From the NCBI GenBank assembly GCA_016234355.1, contig JACRFC010000214.1, forward strand, positions 1 through 36,442: a stretch of DNA of 36,442 bases, in the 5' to 3' direction. Position numbers and translations under genes: made by a program. Below the pieces are notes generated by a model. That model saw only the letters and a program-made list of their open reading frames with translations. It searched no databases and was not told the origin of the DNA. The stretch is from Ignavibacteriales bacterium. GTDB taxonomy: Bacteria > Bacteroidota > Ignavibacteria > Ignavibacteriales > Melioribacteraceae. Positions 20,167 through 30,863 of the stretch are shown in pieces (the first letter of the stretch is position 1; each line of letters starts with the position of its first letter).

Positions 20167-23100
20167 TTGTTTCTATCGAAATTAGAAATATTTGGTTTTA
20201 AATCTTTTGCAAATAAAACATTAATAAATTTTAATCGCGGCATTACAGGAATTGTGGGTCCCAACGGCTGCGGTAAAACAAATATAGTTGATGCGATCCG
20301 CTGGGTTCTTGGCGAACAGAGAACAACGACTCTCCGCAGCGACAAGATGGAAAACGTTATCTTCAATGGTACAAGAGGGAAGAAGCCAATGGGTATGTCG
20401 GAGGTTTCTCTTACACTAGTAAACGATCAAGGCGTTCTTCCAACAGAATATACGGAAGTAACTATAACCAGACGAATCTTCCGTTCCGGTGAAAGCGAAT
20501 ATTTGTTAAATAAAAATATTTGCCGCTTGAAAGATATTACTAACCTTTTCATGGATACCGGAATGGGTACAAACGCTTATTCAGTTATTGAATTGAAAAT
20601 GGTTGAAACTATTCTTAGCAGTAAAACAGAAGAACGAAGAAGAATGTTTGAAGAAGCAGCAGGGGTTAATAAATATAAATTACGCCGCCGTCTATCGCTA
20701 AAAAAACTTGATGATGTAAAATCCGATCTTACACGTGTTAATGATATTGTCTCTGAAGTTGAAAAGACTGTCCGCTCGCTTGAACGTCAAGCAAAACGAG
20801 CTGATCAGTATAATCAGGTCCAAGTTGTTTTAAGAGAAAAAGAGATTGACCTTGCTGAACGCGATTTTGCTTCGTTAAATCTTAAATTAAGCATATTAAA
20901 AAATGATATATCAGAACACTCGGTTAAGAAAGATCAGATTGATCTTGATATCAGAAAAATTGAAAATGAATTGATCGAGTACCGGAATAGAATTAATGCT
21001 ATTGATTCTGAACTACAGTCTAAGCGGGACGAACTTTCTTCAAACACTGAACAACTCCATAATACACAAAAAAATATTTCTGTTTCGGAAGAACGATTTA
21101 AATCTCTTATTTATAACCACGAACGATTACAAAGAGAAATTGCAGAACTGCAACAGTCATTTGAAGATGCTGATCAGTACATATTACGAAGTAACAACGA
21201 ACTTAAATCTCACTCGGATAGTTTATCAGATAAGAACAATGAAATTATTGATAACGAACAAACAATAGTTGAAAAAAAGGAATCATTAGAGAGTAAACGT
21301 TTACAATTAAAGCAAAGTAACGAAGAGAAATTTGATCTACTTCGTGAAATCTCAGACAAGGAAAATTACTTAGCTAGTTTAAGGAAAGAGCTTGCTAATC
21401 ATAATTCTAACATTGAAAAGCTTAATTATAAAATACAAAGCATTACTAATACAATCGCAAAGACAGTCGGATTTATCGAAGAACTCAACGCCGAAAAATC
21501 CAGCGCTGAAAATAAACTTAAAGAAGCAGGATTATTAATTGCTCTTCGTGAAAAAGAAAAACAAGAACTCGAGCATGAATTAAATTCACTTAAACAAAAA
21601 GAGATTGAAGAAAAAACTTTACTTGCCGGACTCAAAGAAAAAATTGCTTTCATTCAAACGCTGATCGCTAATCTTGAAGGTATTTCGAAAGGTGCTAAAG
21701 TACTTTTAGAAAATAAAGAGTGGACAAAGAAGAATAAAAATATTTTTGCCGATGTTGGAAATACACAAGAAAAATACAGGTTCGCACTTGAAGCTGCCTT
21801 AAAATCTGTGTTGAATAATCTACTCGTTGATAGTTTTGATGATCTTCAAAATGCGATCAATTACTTAAAGAAAAATGACCTCGGCAAAGCTTCGTTCTAT
21901 CTGCTTCGCTCGAATAACAATTCTAAAAAATCTCTTCTTGATAGTTTAACATTGTTCAATCTTAAGAGAAAAGAAAAAAAACTTGTGAAGGAAGAATTCT
22001 TCATGGGTTGGGCAAAGGATTTTGTAGAAACCGAAAACAATTGGCTTCCCTATTTTGAACAAGTTTTATCAAAAATTGCTGTTACTTCCGATCTTAAATC
22101 TGCGATTGAGCTGAATTCAAAATATCCGGATTTCAATTTCACAACTTTAGATGGTGACTTTGTAAAACATGATGGAGTAGTTGAAGCCGGTTCATTGCCC
22201 AAACAAGATGAAACAATTTTTGGAAGAAGACAGCTTCTTGATAATTTGATCAAGGAGTATCCAAAGCACGAATCTAATCTTGCCAAAGTGCAAGCTTTTA
22301 TTGCTGAGACGGAAGGGAAAATATCGCGGATTGACTTAAAGAACCTTAGCAACAGCGAAAAACTTATTTCGAACGATATATCAAATATCGAAAAGCAAAT
22401 CTCACAGTTCGAATTTGAGAAAAATAAAGCAAACGAAGAGATCGAGTCTTCCCAAAAAGATATTCAAGAACTCGCAGATAAATCAAATTCGCTTTTTGTC
22501 CAAGCATCAGGATTGGATAAAGAGATCAATGTTCTTCTTGAGAAAAAGAATTCGGTTGATGAAAACATTTCAAAGCATGAAAATGAATTAAGCGACTTTG
22601 AAAATGATTTTAATCAATTTGTAGATCTTCAGAACGAAAGAAAACTTAAACTTGAAAGATTAAAAGGACAGATCGAAAATATTCACAATGCAATTAAGCG
22701 GACCGAAGCAAATCAGTTATCAATTACAAACGGAATAGAAAAACGTAAGACCGATTTGCAATCAAATGAAGTTGAGACTAATTCTTTACAAGAAATGATT
22801 GATCAATCTAATTTATCATTAGTTCAAATTAATACATCCCGAACAACATTACTTACCGAAGAAAAAGAGATCAATGACAAATTAAAAGTTGTTAAGGATG
22901 AAGCAGCACAATTTGAAAATCAGCTTAATGCATTAAGGAATGAACGGCAGACGGTTTCGGATCAAGTTCATTCTTTTGAAATAAAAGAAAATGAGTTCAA
23001 ACTCCGCTCTGAAAATTTGATCGAGCATATTAAAGAAAACTATTCGATCGAATTGGCTTTAAAGCAATTTGACGATCTTGATGCTTTTGATTTTGAAGGT

Positions 23101-23766
23101 ACTACAAATGAAGTCCATACCTTAAAAGAAAAAATAAGGAACATCGGTCCTGTCAATTTGCTGGCTTATTCAGAATACGAAGAAGAGAAGAGACGTTTAG
23201 ACTTTTTACACAAACAACGCGATGACCTGGTCAATTCGGAAAAAGATCTCATCAAAACAATTAATGAGATCAATGAAACCGCACAACAGCTGTTTATGGA
23301 TACTTTTGAAAAAATCCGACAGAACTTCACAACAATCTTTCAAACATTATTTAATCCCGGCGATGAAGCAGATCTATATCTTGAAGAAGGAATTGATCCG
23401 CTGGAAGGAAAGATCGAGATTATGGCTAAACCGAAAGGCAAGCGTCCAACTTCGATCGAACTTTTATCCGGAGGAGAAAAAACTTTAACAGCAACAGCGC
23501 TTCTTTTTGCAATTTATCTTGTCAAACCAAGTCCCTTCTGTATAATGGATGAAGTAGATGCGCCGCTTGATGATGCCAACATAGACAGATTTACAAAACT
23601 TATTAAAGAGTTCAGCACAAGAACACAATTCATTATTGTTACGCACAACAAACGCACAATGGAATCTTCCGAATCTATGTACGGTATTACGATGCAGGAA
23701 GAAGGAGTTTCTAAATTAGTAGGTGTTAGTTTTGAAGAGATACCGGATGATAAAGTACAAGAGTAA
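20167..23766 (+). CDS. smc: Chromosome segregation protein SMC (TTG start)
   Basis: ORF 1199 aa; FKSFANKT, GPNGCGKTNIVDAIRWVLGEQ, coiled coils with hinge, LSGGEKTLTATALLFAIYLVKPSPFCIMDEVDAPLDDANIDRF. Confidence 0.97.
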   Translation: MFLSKLEIFGFKSFANKTLINFNRGITGIVGPNGCGKTNIVDAIRWVLGEQRTTTLRSDKMENVIFNGTRGKKPMGMSEVSLTLVNDQGVLPTEYTEVTITRRIFRSGESEYLLNKNICRLKDITNLFMDTGMGTNAYSVIELKMVETILSSKTEERRRMFEEAAGVNKYKLRRRLSLKKLDDVKSDLTRVNDIVSEVEKTVRSLERQAKRADQYNQVQVVLREKEIDLAERDFASLNLKLSILKNDISEHSVKKDQIDLDIRKIENELIEYRNRINAIDSELQSKRDELSSNTEQLHNTQKNISVSEERFKSLIYNHERLQREIAELQQSFEDADQYILRSNNELKSHSDSLSDKNNEIIDNEQTIVEKKESLESKRLQLKQSNEEKFDLLREISDKENYLASLRKELANHNSNIEKLNYKIQSITNTIAKTVGFIEELNAEKSSAENKLKEAGLLIALREKEKQELEHELNSLKQKEIEEKTLLAGLKEKIAFIQTLIANLEGISKGAKVLLENKEWTKKNKNIFADVGNTQEKYRFALEAALKSVLNNLLVDSFDDLQNAINYLKKNDLGKASFYLLRSNNNSKKSLLDSLTLFNLKRKEKKLVKEEFFMGWAKDFVETENNWLPYFEQVLSKIAVTSDLKSAIELNSKYPDFNFTTLDGDFVKHDGVVEAGSLPKQDETIFGRRQLLDNLIKEYPKHESNLAKVQAFIAETEGKISRIDLKNLSNSEKLISNDISNIEKQISQFEFEKNKANEEIESSQKDIQELADKSNSLFVQASGLDKEINVLLEKKNSVDENISKHENELSDFENDFNQFVDLQNERKLKLERLKGQIENIHNAIKRTEANQLSITNGIEKRKTDLQSNEVETNSLQEMIDQSNLSLVQINTSRTTLLTEEKEINDKLKVVKDEAAQFENQLNALRNERQTVSDQVHSFEIKENEFKLRSENLIEHIKENYSIELALKQFDDLDAFDFEGTTNEVHTLKEKIRNIGPVNLLAYSEYEEEKRRLDFLHKQRDDLVNSEKDLIKTINEINETAQQLFMDTFEKIRQNFTTIFQTLFNPGDEADLYLEEGIDPLEGKIEIMAKPKGKRPTSIELLSGGEKTLTATALLFAIYLVKPSPFCIMDEVDAPLDDANIDRFTKLIKEFSTRTQFIIVTHNKRTMESSESMYGITMQEEGVSKLVGVSFEEIPDDKVQE

Positions 23767-23782
23767 GATAAAGAGTAAGATA
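23759..23782 (+). repeat. Perfect 12-bp tandem duplication (AAGAGTAAGATA x2) across the smc stop codon
   Basis: AAGAGTAAGATA at 23759-23770 and 23771-23782; smc TAA at 23764-23766. Confidence 0.8.
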
Positions 23783-23788
23783 ACCAGC

Positions 23789-24511
23789 ATGAACGATAAA
23801 ACATTTAAAATATTTGTTGACTTCGATGGTACAATTTCTCAGAAGGATGTTGGCGAAGCGATGTTCCTTCATTTCGGCGATTCTGAAAAAGCTCTTGAGA
23901 TTGCAAACGAATGGATGAGTTATAATATTAAAGCTACAGATGCATGGACAGCCACTTGCAAAACAATAAAGAAATTAGACCATGCTGAGTTCGATAAATT
24001 TCTTACAGGTATTCAAATTGATCCCGGATTTGTAAAATTTGTTGATTGGTGCATTCAAGGTCAATCCGAATTAAAAATTCTAAGCGATGGATTTGATTAT
24101 TACATAGATAAATTTCTAAAGAGAGAAGGATTGGATCACGTTGAAACCCGTACTAATAAATTATTCTTTGGAAATGAAAATCAATTGATACCGTCATTTC
24201 CTTACACAGATGAAGAATGCACAAAATGTGCGAACTGCAAACGCAATCATATCCTTAATTTTAGCGGCGATGAAGATTATACGGTTTATGTTGGTGATGG
24301 ATTTACAGATTTCTGTCCGGCACAATTCTGTGATTTTATTTTCGCAAAGAACTCTCTCCTAAAATATTGCGAAGTAAAGAGAATTACATATTTCCCATAT
24401 TCAACTTTTAACGATGTGATTGAAAAATTAGAAGAGCTTAAAGGAAAAAAACGTCTTAAGAAAAGACACCAGGCAGAACTTAAACGCAGAGAAGTTTTTA
24501 TTCAAGGATAG
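23789..24511 (+). CDS. HAD-superfamily phosphatase, MtnX-like
   Basis: FKIFVDFDGTISQKDVGE, LSDGFDYYID, CTKCANCKRNHI, VYVGDGFTDFCPA; ATG 23789 preferred over ORF start 23723 inside smc. Confidence 0.85.
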   Translation: MNDKTFKIFVDFDGTISQKDVGEAMFLHFGDSEKALEIANEWMSYNIKATDAWTATCKTIKKLDHAEFDKFLTGIQIDPGFVKFVDWCIQGQSELKILSDGFDYYIDKFLKREGLDHVETRTNKLFFGNENQLIPSFPYTDEECTKCANCKRNHILNFSGDEDYTVYVGDGFTDFCPAQFCDFIFAKNSLLKYCEVKRITYFPYSTFNDVIEKLEELKGKKRLKKRHQAELKRREVFIQG

Positions 24512-24536
24512 TTGTCAATTAACTAATGACGGTTTT

Positions 24537-25115
24537 ATGAATATAGCATCAAAAATTTTCAAGTACAGAAGTTATACACCGCTTCCATTTGTATTGTTAA
24601 TGCTGATTTTTCAAGAAGCTACTGTTATAACTATTCTAATTGGTTTTGTAATTGTACTCTTCGGTGAGTTTTTCCGATTGTGGGGTGTTTGTTATGCAGG
24701 CAGTGAAACAAGAACTACAGATGGAGTCGGCGGAACATATTTAGTTGTATCCGGTGCTTTCGCTTACGTACGCAATCCGCTTTATCTTGGCAACATGCTG
24801 ATGTATCTCGGTGTTGGAATTATGTCTATGGCACTATTCCCCTATCTTCAAATTGCTGCGCTACTCTTTTTTTTCTGGCAGTACACGGTTATCATAAAAG
24901 AAGAAGAGGGATTTCTTAAAACTAAGTTTGGGAAAAATTACGAAGACTATTTGAAAGCTGTTCCGAAGTTAATTCCAAGTTTAAGTAAGTATCGTAATTC
25001 CGGAATTGAACAACCGCCGTTAAATTTAGAAGCCGGTCTGCGTTCGGAAAGTAGAACTATGCAGGCAATTTTAGCGGTCTCTTTTTTAGTAATAATTCGT
25101 TTTGTATTGAGTTGA
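24537..25115 (+). CDS. Isoprenylcysteine carboxyl methyltransferase/PEMT-family integral membrane methyltransferase
   Basis: ORF 192 aa; GAFAYVRNPLYLGNMLMYLGVG, EEEGFLKTKFGKNYEDYLKAVPKLIPS. Confidence 0.85.
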   Translation: MNIASKIFKYRSYTPLPFVLLMLIFQEATVITILIGFVIVLFGEFFRLWGVCYAGSETRTTDGVGGTYLVVSGAFAYVRNPLYLGNMLMYLGVGIMSMALFPYLQIAALLFFFWQYTVIIKEEEGFLKTKFGKNYEDYLKAVPKLIPSLSKYRNSGIEQPPLNLEAGLRSESRTMQAILAVSFLVIIRFVLS

Positions 25116-26248
25116 ATAAAAAAATAATGATAATAGCCGGTGAGGCATCGGGTGATTTACACGGTGCTGGTCTCATCAAAGAATTGTTCAAGTTAGATCA
25201 GTCGCTCCAGATTTTTGGAATTGGCGGAGACAAAATGATTTCAGCAGGAATGAATGCACAATTCCATATAAAACAAATGGCATTCCTCGGATTTATAGAA
25301 GTGTTGAGACATCTTCCGTTTATATCGAAAGTAAGAAACGAATTACTTCGTAAAATTGCTGAAGAAAAAATCGAGACAGTTATTTTGATTGATTACCCGG
25401 GCTTTAATTTAAGTATTGCAAAAAAACTGCACGTGCTTGGTAAGAAAATTATCTATTACATATCACCGCAAGTATGGGCTTGGGGTAAAGGCAGGATTGA
25501 TAAGATCAGAGAAGTTGTTGACAAAATGATAGTTGTATTCCCGTTCGAAGAAAAGATGTACCGTAAGTATAATGTTGACGTTGAGTATGTTGGTCATCCT
25601 TTGGTAGAATATGTTGAGAATTACCCGTTAATGAACAAAGAAGAACTTTACAAAAAATTAAATTTAGAAGAAGGTAAAGAAATACTGCTCATTTTGCCTG
25701 GAAGCAGAAAACATGAGATCAAAAAAATATTTCCAAAGTGCATAAACGCTGCGGTAAAACTTTCAAAAGATTTTAATTTACAGACTGTTGTTGCTTGCTC
25801 GGAAAACATCAACGAAAGTATTTTCACAAACTTAACAACAGAAAACAATTACAAGTTGGTAAAAGGATATACTTACGATTTGCTCAAGCATTCGTATTTC
25901 GGGATTATTAAATCCGGTACTTCTACACTTGAAGCGGGGTTGTTTCAACTTCCGTTTATTGTAGTTTATTCTACTAATTATTTAACATACTGGCTCGGCA
26001 GAATTGTAGTTCAGATAAAAAATATTGCTATGACTAATATCATCCTTGGTGAGAATGTAATTGACGAATTGATTCAGTACGACGTTAATACAGAAAATAT
26101 TTATTCAAAATCTGAGGCAATATTAAAAGACAAGCAAAGATATAATTCAATCAAACAGAAACTTGGTTTGATAAAAGAAAAACTCGGCGGAAGCGGAGCT
26201 TCAAAAAAAACCGCCCAAAAAATATATACATTGTTAAATGAAGCTTAG
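25112..26248 (+). CDS. lpxB: Lipid-A-disaccharide synthase (TTG start, overlaps previous stop)
   Basis: ORF 378 aa; IIAGEASGDLHGAGLIKEL, GIGGDKMISAGM, YISPQVWAWGKGRI, VEYVGHPLVE, LLILPGSRKHEIKK, SGTSTLEAGL. Confidence 0.97.
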   Translation: MNKKIMIIAGEASGDLHGAGLIKELFKLDQSLQIFGIGGDKMISAGMNAQFHIKQMAFLGFIEVLRHLPFISKVRNELLRKIAEEKIETVILIDYPGFNLSIAKKLHVLGKKIIYYISPQVWAWGKGRIDKIREVVDKMIVVFPFEEKMYRKYNVDVEYVGHPLVEYVENYPLMNKEELYKKLNLEEGKEILLILPGSRKHEIKKIFPKCINAAVKLSKDFNLQTVVACSENINESIFTNLTTENNYKLVKGYTYDLLKHSYFGIIKSGTSTLEAGLFQLPFIVVYSTNYLTYWLGRIVVQIKNIAMTNIILGENVIDELIQYDVNTENIYSKSEAILKDKQRYNSIKQKLGLIKEKLGGSGASKKTAQKIYTLLNEA

Positions 26249-26897
26249 TGATTTTCAGAGAGATGTTCTTCGATATATTGGAATACAATTTGCAAGTGCT
26301 GCAATTAGAGTATTAATAAAAACACTGCGAATTAAAATTATTAACGGCGAAACAATTTCAAAGCTTGCAAGCGAAAAGAAAAATTTTGTTTCTGCTTTCT
26401 GGCATGGTAGTATGATGATCGGCTGGCATATTCATAGGAACAAAAATATTGCCGCACTTGTTAGTCAAAGTAAAGACGGCGAAGTACTTGCAAAAACACT
26501 TGAGAAATGGAATTATAAAGTTGTACGAGGTTCCAGTTCAATTGGTGGAAATGAGGCGTTATTTGTAATGGTTGATTTTCTCCGCGAGAACTATTCTCTT
26601 GGAATTACACCGGATGGACCACGCGGACCAATTTATAAAATGAAAGCCGGTGCTGTAGTTTCGGCAAAAAAAACTAATGTGCCTTTATTCTTAGTTGGTA
26701 TTGGCATTAAGAAAAAATTTGTTCTAAAAAGCTGGGATCATTTCGAAATACCCAAACCTTTTTCCAAAGTTGTTGTGCTTTATTCTGATCCGGTATTAAT
26801 TGATGATAGTCTCGGTTATGATGAAACAAATCAAAAAATAATTGAGTGCGAAGCACTCTTAAATAAATTGCAGAAGGATGCGTTGCAGTTGTGTTAA
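26238..26897 (+). CDS. Lysophospholipid/lipid A acyltransferase family protein (DUF374-type)
   Basis: ORF 219 aa; SAFWHGSMMIGWHIHRNKNIAALVSQSKDGE, ITPDGPRGPIYKMKAGAV. Confidence 0.88.
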   Translation: MKLSDFQRDVLRYIGIQFASAAIRVLIKTLRIKIINGETISKLASEKKNFVSAFWHGSMMIGWHIHRNKNIAALVSQSKDGEVLAKTLEKWNYKVVRGSSSIGGNEALFVMVDFLRENYSLGITPDGPRGPIYKMKAGAVVSAKKTNVPLFLVGIGIKKKFVLKSWDHFEIPKPFSKVVVLYSDPVLIDDSLGYDETNQKIIECEALLNKLQKDALQLC

Positions 26898-27946
26898 AAT
26901 TTTTTAGAGTGATGTTATCGCCCTTAGTGTTCGTTTATTCTTTTATAATAAAAGTTAGAAACTGGTTCTTTGACAAAAATATTTTCAGCGCAGTTAAGGT
27001 AAATGCAAACGTAATCTCTGTAGGAAATTTAACGGTCGGCGGTTCCGGCAAAACCCCAACTGTTATGATGATCGCTTCATACTTGAAGTCTATAAATAAA
27101 AATGTCGGGGTTTTAAGCCGAGGTTACGGCAGAAGTTCTCTCGGATACATTTATGTCAGCGACGGAAAAAATATCAATTCAACTGTTGATGAATGCGGGG
27201 ATGAAATGTATTTCATGTCCGAGGAGCTAAAAATTCCCACTGCTGTTTCCGAAAGACGTGCAGACGGAGCCCGTCAATTTATTGATGATGCCGGAGTTGA
27301 TACAATAATCCTTGACGATGCATTTCAACATAGATGGATTCACCGGAATGTTGATGTTGTGATCTTTGACCAAAATTTTTTGTACAAGTCGGGACAAATT
27401 GAACAGAGTTTGCTTCCTCTTGGTTTAATGAGAGAACCTTTTGATTCTGTTAAACGAGCAGATATTATTATCATTAACAGAAAATTCTCTGAAAAAATTG
27501 AGATACCGGATAAATTGAAAAAATATTTCGAGAACAAAAATGTATTTACCGGTTATTATCAAGCTGATGGAATTTACGATGTTAAAACACATCACTTTTT
27601 TAATATGAATGAGTTCCAAGGGCAGAAAAGTTTGGTCGTATGCGGTGTGGCTCTTCCATTCTCCTTCTTAAACGCACTTGAGAAGAACAAAATTGATATC
27701 ACAAATAAAATGATTTTCCCGGATCATAAAAATTATACTCTTAAAGAGGTACAGGATATCAGAAAGAAATTTTACGAAACAAATTCTTATTCAGTTTTAA
27801 CAACTCAGAAGGATGCAGTTAAACTAAATAAATTCTCTAAAGATTTAGATGATATAGATATTTTTTATTTGAAGATCGAACTCAAACTCGATGAACAAGA
27901 TTTATTTAATGAACAAATCATAAAAACAATGAACAAAACAAAGTAA
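26891..27946 (+). CDS. lpxK: Tetraacyldisaccharide 4'-kinase (GTG start)
   Basis: ORF 351 aa; ISVGNLTVGGSGKTPTVMMIA, VLSRGYGR, GDEMYFMS, IILDDAFQHRWIHRNVDVVIFD. Confidence 0.96.
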   Translation: MLKFFRVMLSPLVFVYSFIIKVRNWFFDKNIFSAVKVNANVISVGNLTVGGSGKTPTVMMIASYLKSINKNVGVLSRGYGRSSLGYIYVSDGKNINSTVDECGDEMYFMSEELKIPTAVSERRADGARQFIDDAGVDTIILDDAFQHRWIHRNVDVVIFDQNFLYKSGQIEQSLLPLGLMREPFDSVKRADIIIINRKFSEKIEIPDKLKKYFENKNVFTGYYQADGIYDVKTHHFFNMNEFQGQKSLVVCGVALPFSFLNALEKNKIDITNKMIFPDHKNYTLKEVQDIRKKFYETNSYSVLTTQKDAVKLNKFSKDLDDIDIFYLKIELKLDEQDLFNEQIIKTMNKTK

Positions 27947-27975
27947 AATAAAAACTACTATTGGAGGAATGATCA

Positions 27976-30756
27976 ATGGCTAAAGCAACACAAAAATATG
28001 TTTATTATTTCGGCGGCAAACGTGCTGAAGGTAAAGCAGATATGAAAGAACTTCTAGGCGGCAAAGGTGCAAACCTGGCTGAAATGGTTAACATCGGTTT
28101 ACCGGTTCCGGCCGGCTTCACAATTACAACGGAAGTCTGTACCACATATTATAAAAACAATAAAAAATATCCTAAAGAACTTGATAAGCAAGTTAAAGCT
28201 GCTCTTGCAAAAGTTGAAAAAGAGATGGGCGCAAAGTTTGGAGATAAAGTAAATCCGTTGCTCGTTTCGGTTCGCTCCGGTGCGCGTGCATCAATGCCCG
28301 GTATGATGGAAACAATATTAAATGTTGGATTGAACAATGAAACACGTGAAGCTTTAATAGCAAAGACAAATAATCCCCGCTTTGTTTATGATTCACACCG
28401 CCGCTTGATCCAAATGTATTCCGATGTTGTAATGGAAAAAGCTGCAGGCATCGAACCGGCAGAAGGTAAAAGTGTCCGCCATCAATTAGAAAAAGAACTT
28501 CATAAAATGAAAGAAGCTCGCGGTGCAAAAAGTGATACTGATCTAAGTTCGGATGATTTAAAAGAACTTATAGAAATTTACAAAGCAAAAGTTTATGAAG
28601 TTCTCGGTAAACCTTTTCCTGAAAATCCTATGGATCAATTATGGGGAGCTGTCTCTGCAGTATTTCAAAGCTGGATGGGTAAACGCGCTATATCATACAG
28701 AAGAATAGAAAATATTCCCGATGAATGGGGCACTGCTGTAAATGTTCAATCAATGGTTTTTGGAAATATGGGAGATACATCTGCGACAGGTGTTGCATTT
28801 ACACGTAATCCTGCAACAGGAGAGAATTATTTTTATGGTGAATGGCTGCCGAATGCACAAGGTGAAGATGTTGTTGCCGGTATTAGAACACCAAATCCTA
28901 TTAATGAAATTGGCAAGACTGATCATACACGCGATCTTCCTTCTCTCGAAACAGCTATGGTTCCGGCTTACAAACAGCTTTATTCAATAGAACGCTCACT
29001 TGAAAAACATTATCACGATATGCTTGATATTGAGTTTACAATTCAAGAAGGCAGACTTTATATGCTTCAGTGCCGTGTTGGAAAAAGAAACGGACCGGCT
29101 GCAGTAAGAATGGCTGTTGATATGTACAAAGAAAAATTAATTACAAAAGAAGAAGCTGTTATGCGAGTTCAGCATTCACAATTGGATGAACTTCTTCACC
29201 CGATTATAGATCCGAATGCAGAACTCACATCTAATGTTATTGTGAAGGGATTACCTGCAGGACCAGGCGGCGCATCCGGACAAGTTGTTTTCTCAGCAAA
29301 TGATGCTGTGGCTTGGGCTAAAGAAGGTAAGAGAGTTATTCTTGTACGTGAAGAAACAAATCCGGAAGACATTGAAGGAATGCGGGCTGCACAAGCAATA
29401 CTTACGGGCCGCGGTGGAATGACATCACACGCTGCACTCGTTGCGCGAGGTTGGGGCAAATGTTGTATCGTTGGTGCAGGTTCTGTTAAAATAAATTATC
29501 ATGAAAGATATTTTACCGTTGGAAATTATACAGTGCGTGAAGGTGAATGGCTTACTCTAAATGGTTCCAAAGGAACTGTATATCTTGGTGAACTGCCTAT
29601 GATCAAAGCTGCAGAAGAAAACCCCGACTTCCAAGCATTTATGAAAATTTGTGATACTGTAAGAAAATTAAAAGTTAGAACAAATGCTGATACACCGGAA
29701 GATGCAGCTCGTGCACGTGCATTTGGTGCTGAAGGCATCGGCTTATTTAGAACCGAGCATATGTTCTATGGAAAAGATTCCGAAGAGCCGTTATTCAAAC
29801 TTCGTAAAATGATCCACTCAAATACCGAAACGGAAAGAAGAAATGCGCTTGATGAATTGTTCCCTTTCGTAAAACGTGATGTTAAAGGTACAATGGAAGC
29901 GATGAACGGTTATCCTGTAACATTTAGAACTCTTGATCCTCCGCTTCACGAATTCGTACCAACAAGACAAGATGAAAGAGAAAAACTTGCTGCGAGCTTA
30001 GGAATTTCACTTGATGAATTAACTAAACGAGCCGATTCATTACATGAAAACAATCCGATGATGGGCCACCGCGGTGTTCGTCTTGGAATTACTTATCCTG
30101 AAATTACCGAGATGCAAGTTCGAGCGATCTTTGAAGCAACTGCAGAATTATTGCAAGAAGGGAAAAAACCATTTCCCGAAATCATGATTCCGGTTACCTG
30201 TCATGTTAATGAGATCAAACATCAATACCAAATAATTACAAAAGTTTATGCGGAAGTTTGTGGGAAATTCGGAATCAAGAAAATTCCGCATCTAACCGGA
30301 ACAATGATTGAAATTCCTCGTGCTTGTTTAACAGCTAACAAGATTGCGGAGGTTGCTCAATTTTTCTCGTTTGGTACAAATGATCTTACACAAATGGGAT
30401 TCGGCTTCTCAAGAGATGATATCGGCGGATTCTTACCTGAATATCTTGATAAGAAAATTCTTCCGGAAGATCCGTTCCAATCAATTGATCAAGAAGCGAT
30501 TGGCAGTTTAATGAAAATTGCTGTCGAAGGTGGACGTGCTACCCGCCCGGATCTTAAAATTGGAATTTGCGGCGAGCACGGTGGCGAACCAAAATCCGTT
30601 GAGTTCTGTCATAAAATTGGTTTGAATTACGTAAGCTGTTCTCCTTTCCGTGTACCTATTGCAAGACTTGCAGCCGCTCATGCTGTTGTTAAGGAATTGA
30701 GAAATGCAAAACAGACTGTTAAGAAAGCCGTAGTAAAAAAATCAAATAAGAAATAA
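27976..30756 (+). CDS. ppdK: Pyruvate, phosphate dikinase
   Basis: ORF 926 aa; LLGGKGANLAEM, VSVRSGARASMPGMMETILN, LTGRGGMTSHAALVARGWGKCCIVG, C-terminal IGICGEHGGEP. Confidence 0.98.
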   Translation: MAKATQKYVYYFGGKRAEGKADMKELLGGKGANLAEMVNIGLPVPAGFTITTEVCTTYYKNNKKYPKELDKQVKAALAKVEKEMGAKFGDKVNPLLVSVRSGARASMPGMMETILNVGLNNETREALIAKTNNPRFVYDSHRRLIQMYSDVVMEKAAGIEPAEGKSVRHQLEKELHKMKEARGAKSDTDLSSDDLKELIEIYKAKVYEVLGKPFPENPMDQLWGAVSAVFQSWMGKRAISYRRIENIPDEWGTAVNVQSMVFGNMGDTSATGVAFTRNPATGENYFYGEWLPNAQGEDVVAGIRTPNPINEIGKTDHTRDLPSLETAMVPAYKQLYSIERSLEKHYHDMLDIEFTIQEGRLYMLQCRVGKRNGPAAVRMAVDMYKEKLITKEEAVMRVQHSQLDELLHPIIDPNAELTSNVIVKGLPAGPGGASGQVVFSANDAVAWAKEGKRVILVREETNPEDIEGMRAAQAILTGRGGMTSHAALVARGWGKCCIVGAGSVKINYHERYFTVGNYTVREGEWLTLNGSKGTVYLGELPMIKAAEENPDFQAFMKICDTVRKLKVRTNADTPEDAARARAFGAEGIGLFRTEHMFYGKDSEEPLFKLRKMIHSNTETERRNALDELFPFVKRDVKGTMEAMNGYPVTFRTLDPPLHEFVPTRQDEREKLAASLGISLDELTKRADSLHENNPMMGHRGVRLGITYPEITEMQVRAIFEATAELLQEGKKPFPEIMIPVTCHVNEIKHQYQIITKVYAEVCGKFGIKKIPHLTGTMIEIPRACLTANKIAEVAQFFSFGTNDLTQMGFGFSRDDIGGFLPEYLDKKILPEDPFQSIDQEAIGSLMKIAVEGGRATRPDLKIGICGEHGGEPKSVEFCHKIGLNYVSCSPFRVPIARLAAAHAVVKELRNAKQTVKKAVVKKSNKK

Positions 30757-30773
30757 ATAAATTGTAATTCTGA

Positions 30774-30863
30774 ATCCGATGCCAAGATTTGTCTCGGCAT
30801 CGGGTGAAGAATCTCAAAGTTCACAAGTTGAGACTCTTCCCCCAATAAATCGGGGTCAGAGTA
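30774..30863 (+). promoter_or_regulatory. Multi-hairpin ppdK-queA intergenic region with alternative pairings
   Basis: CCGATGCCaAGA/TCTcGGCATCGG (30776-30803); GAAGaATCTCAA (30806-30817)/TTGAGAcTCTTC (30828-30839); CCCC (30840-30843)/GGGG (30852-30855), extendable by ACTCT (30833-30837)/AGAGT (30858-30862). Confidence 0.6.

Noticed and set aside
28193-28528. 111-aa minus-strand ORF in ppdK
   Set aside because: Opposite-strand shadow of a highly conserved gene; other ppdK antisense ORFs rejected likewise
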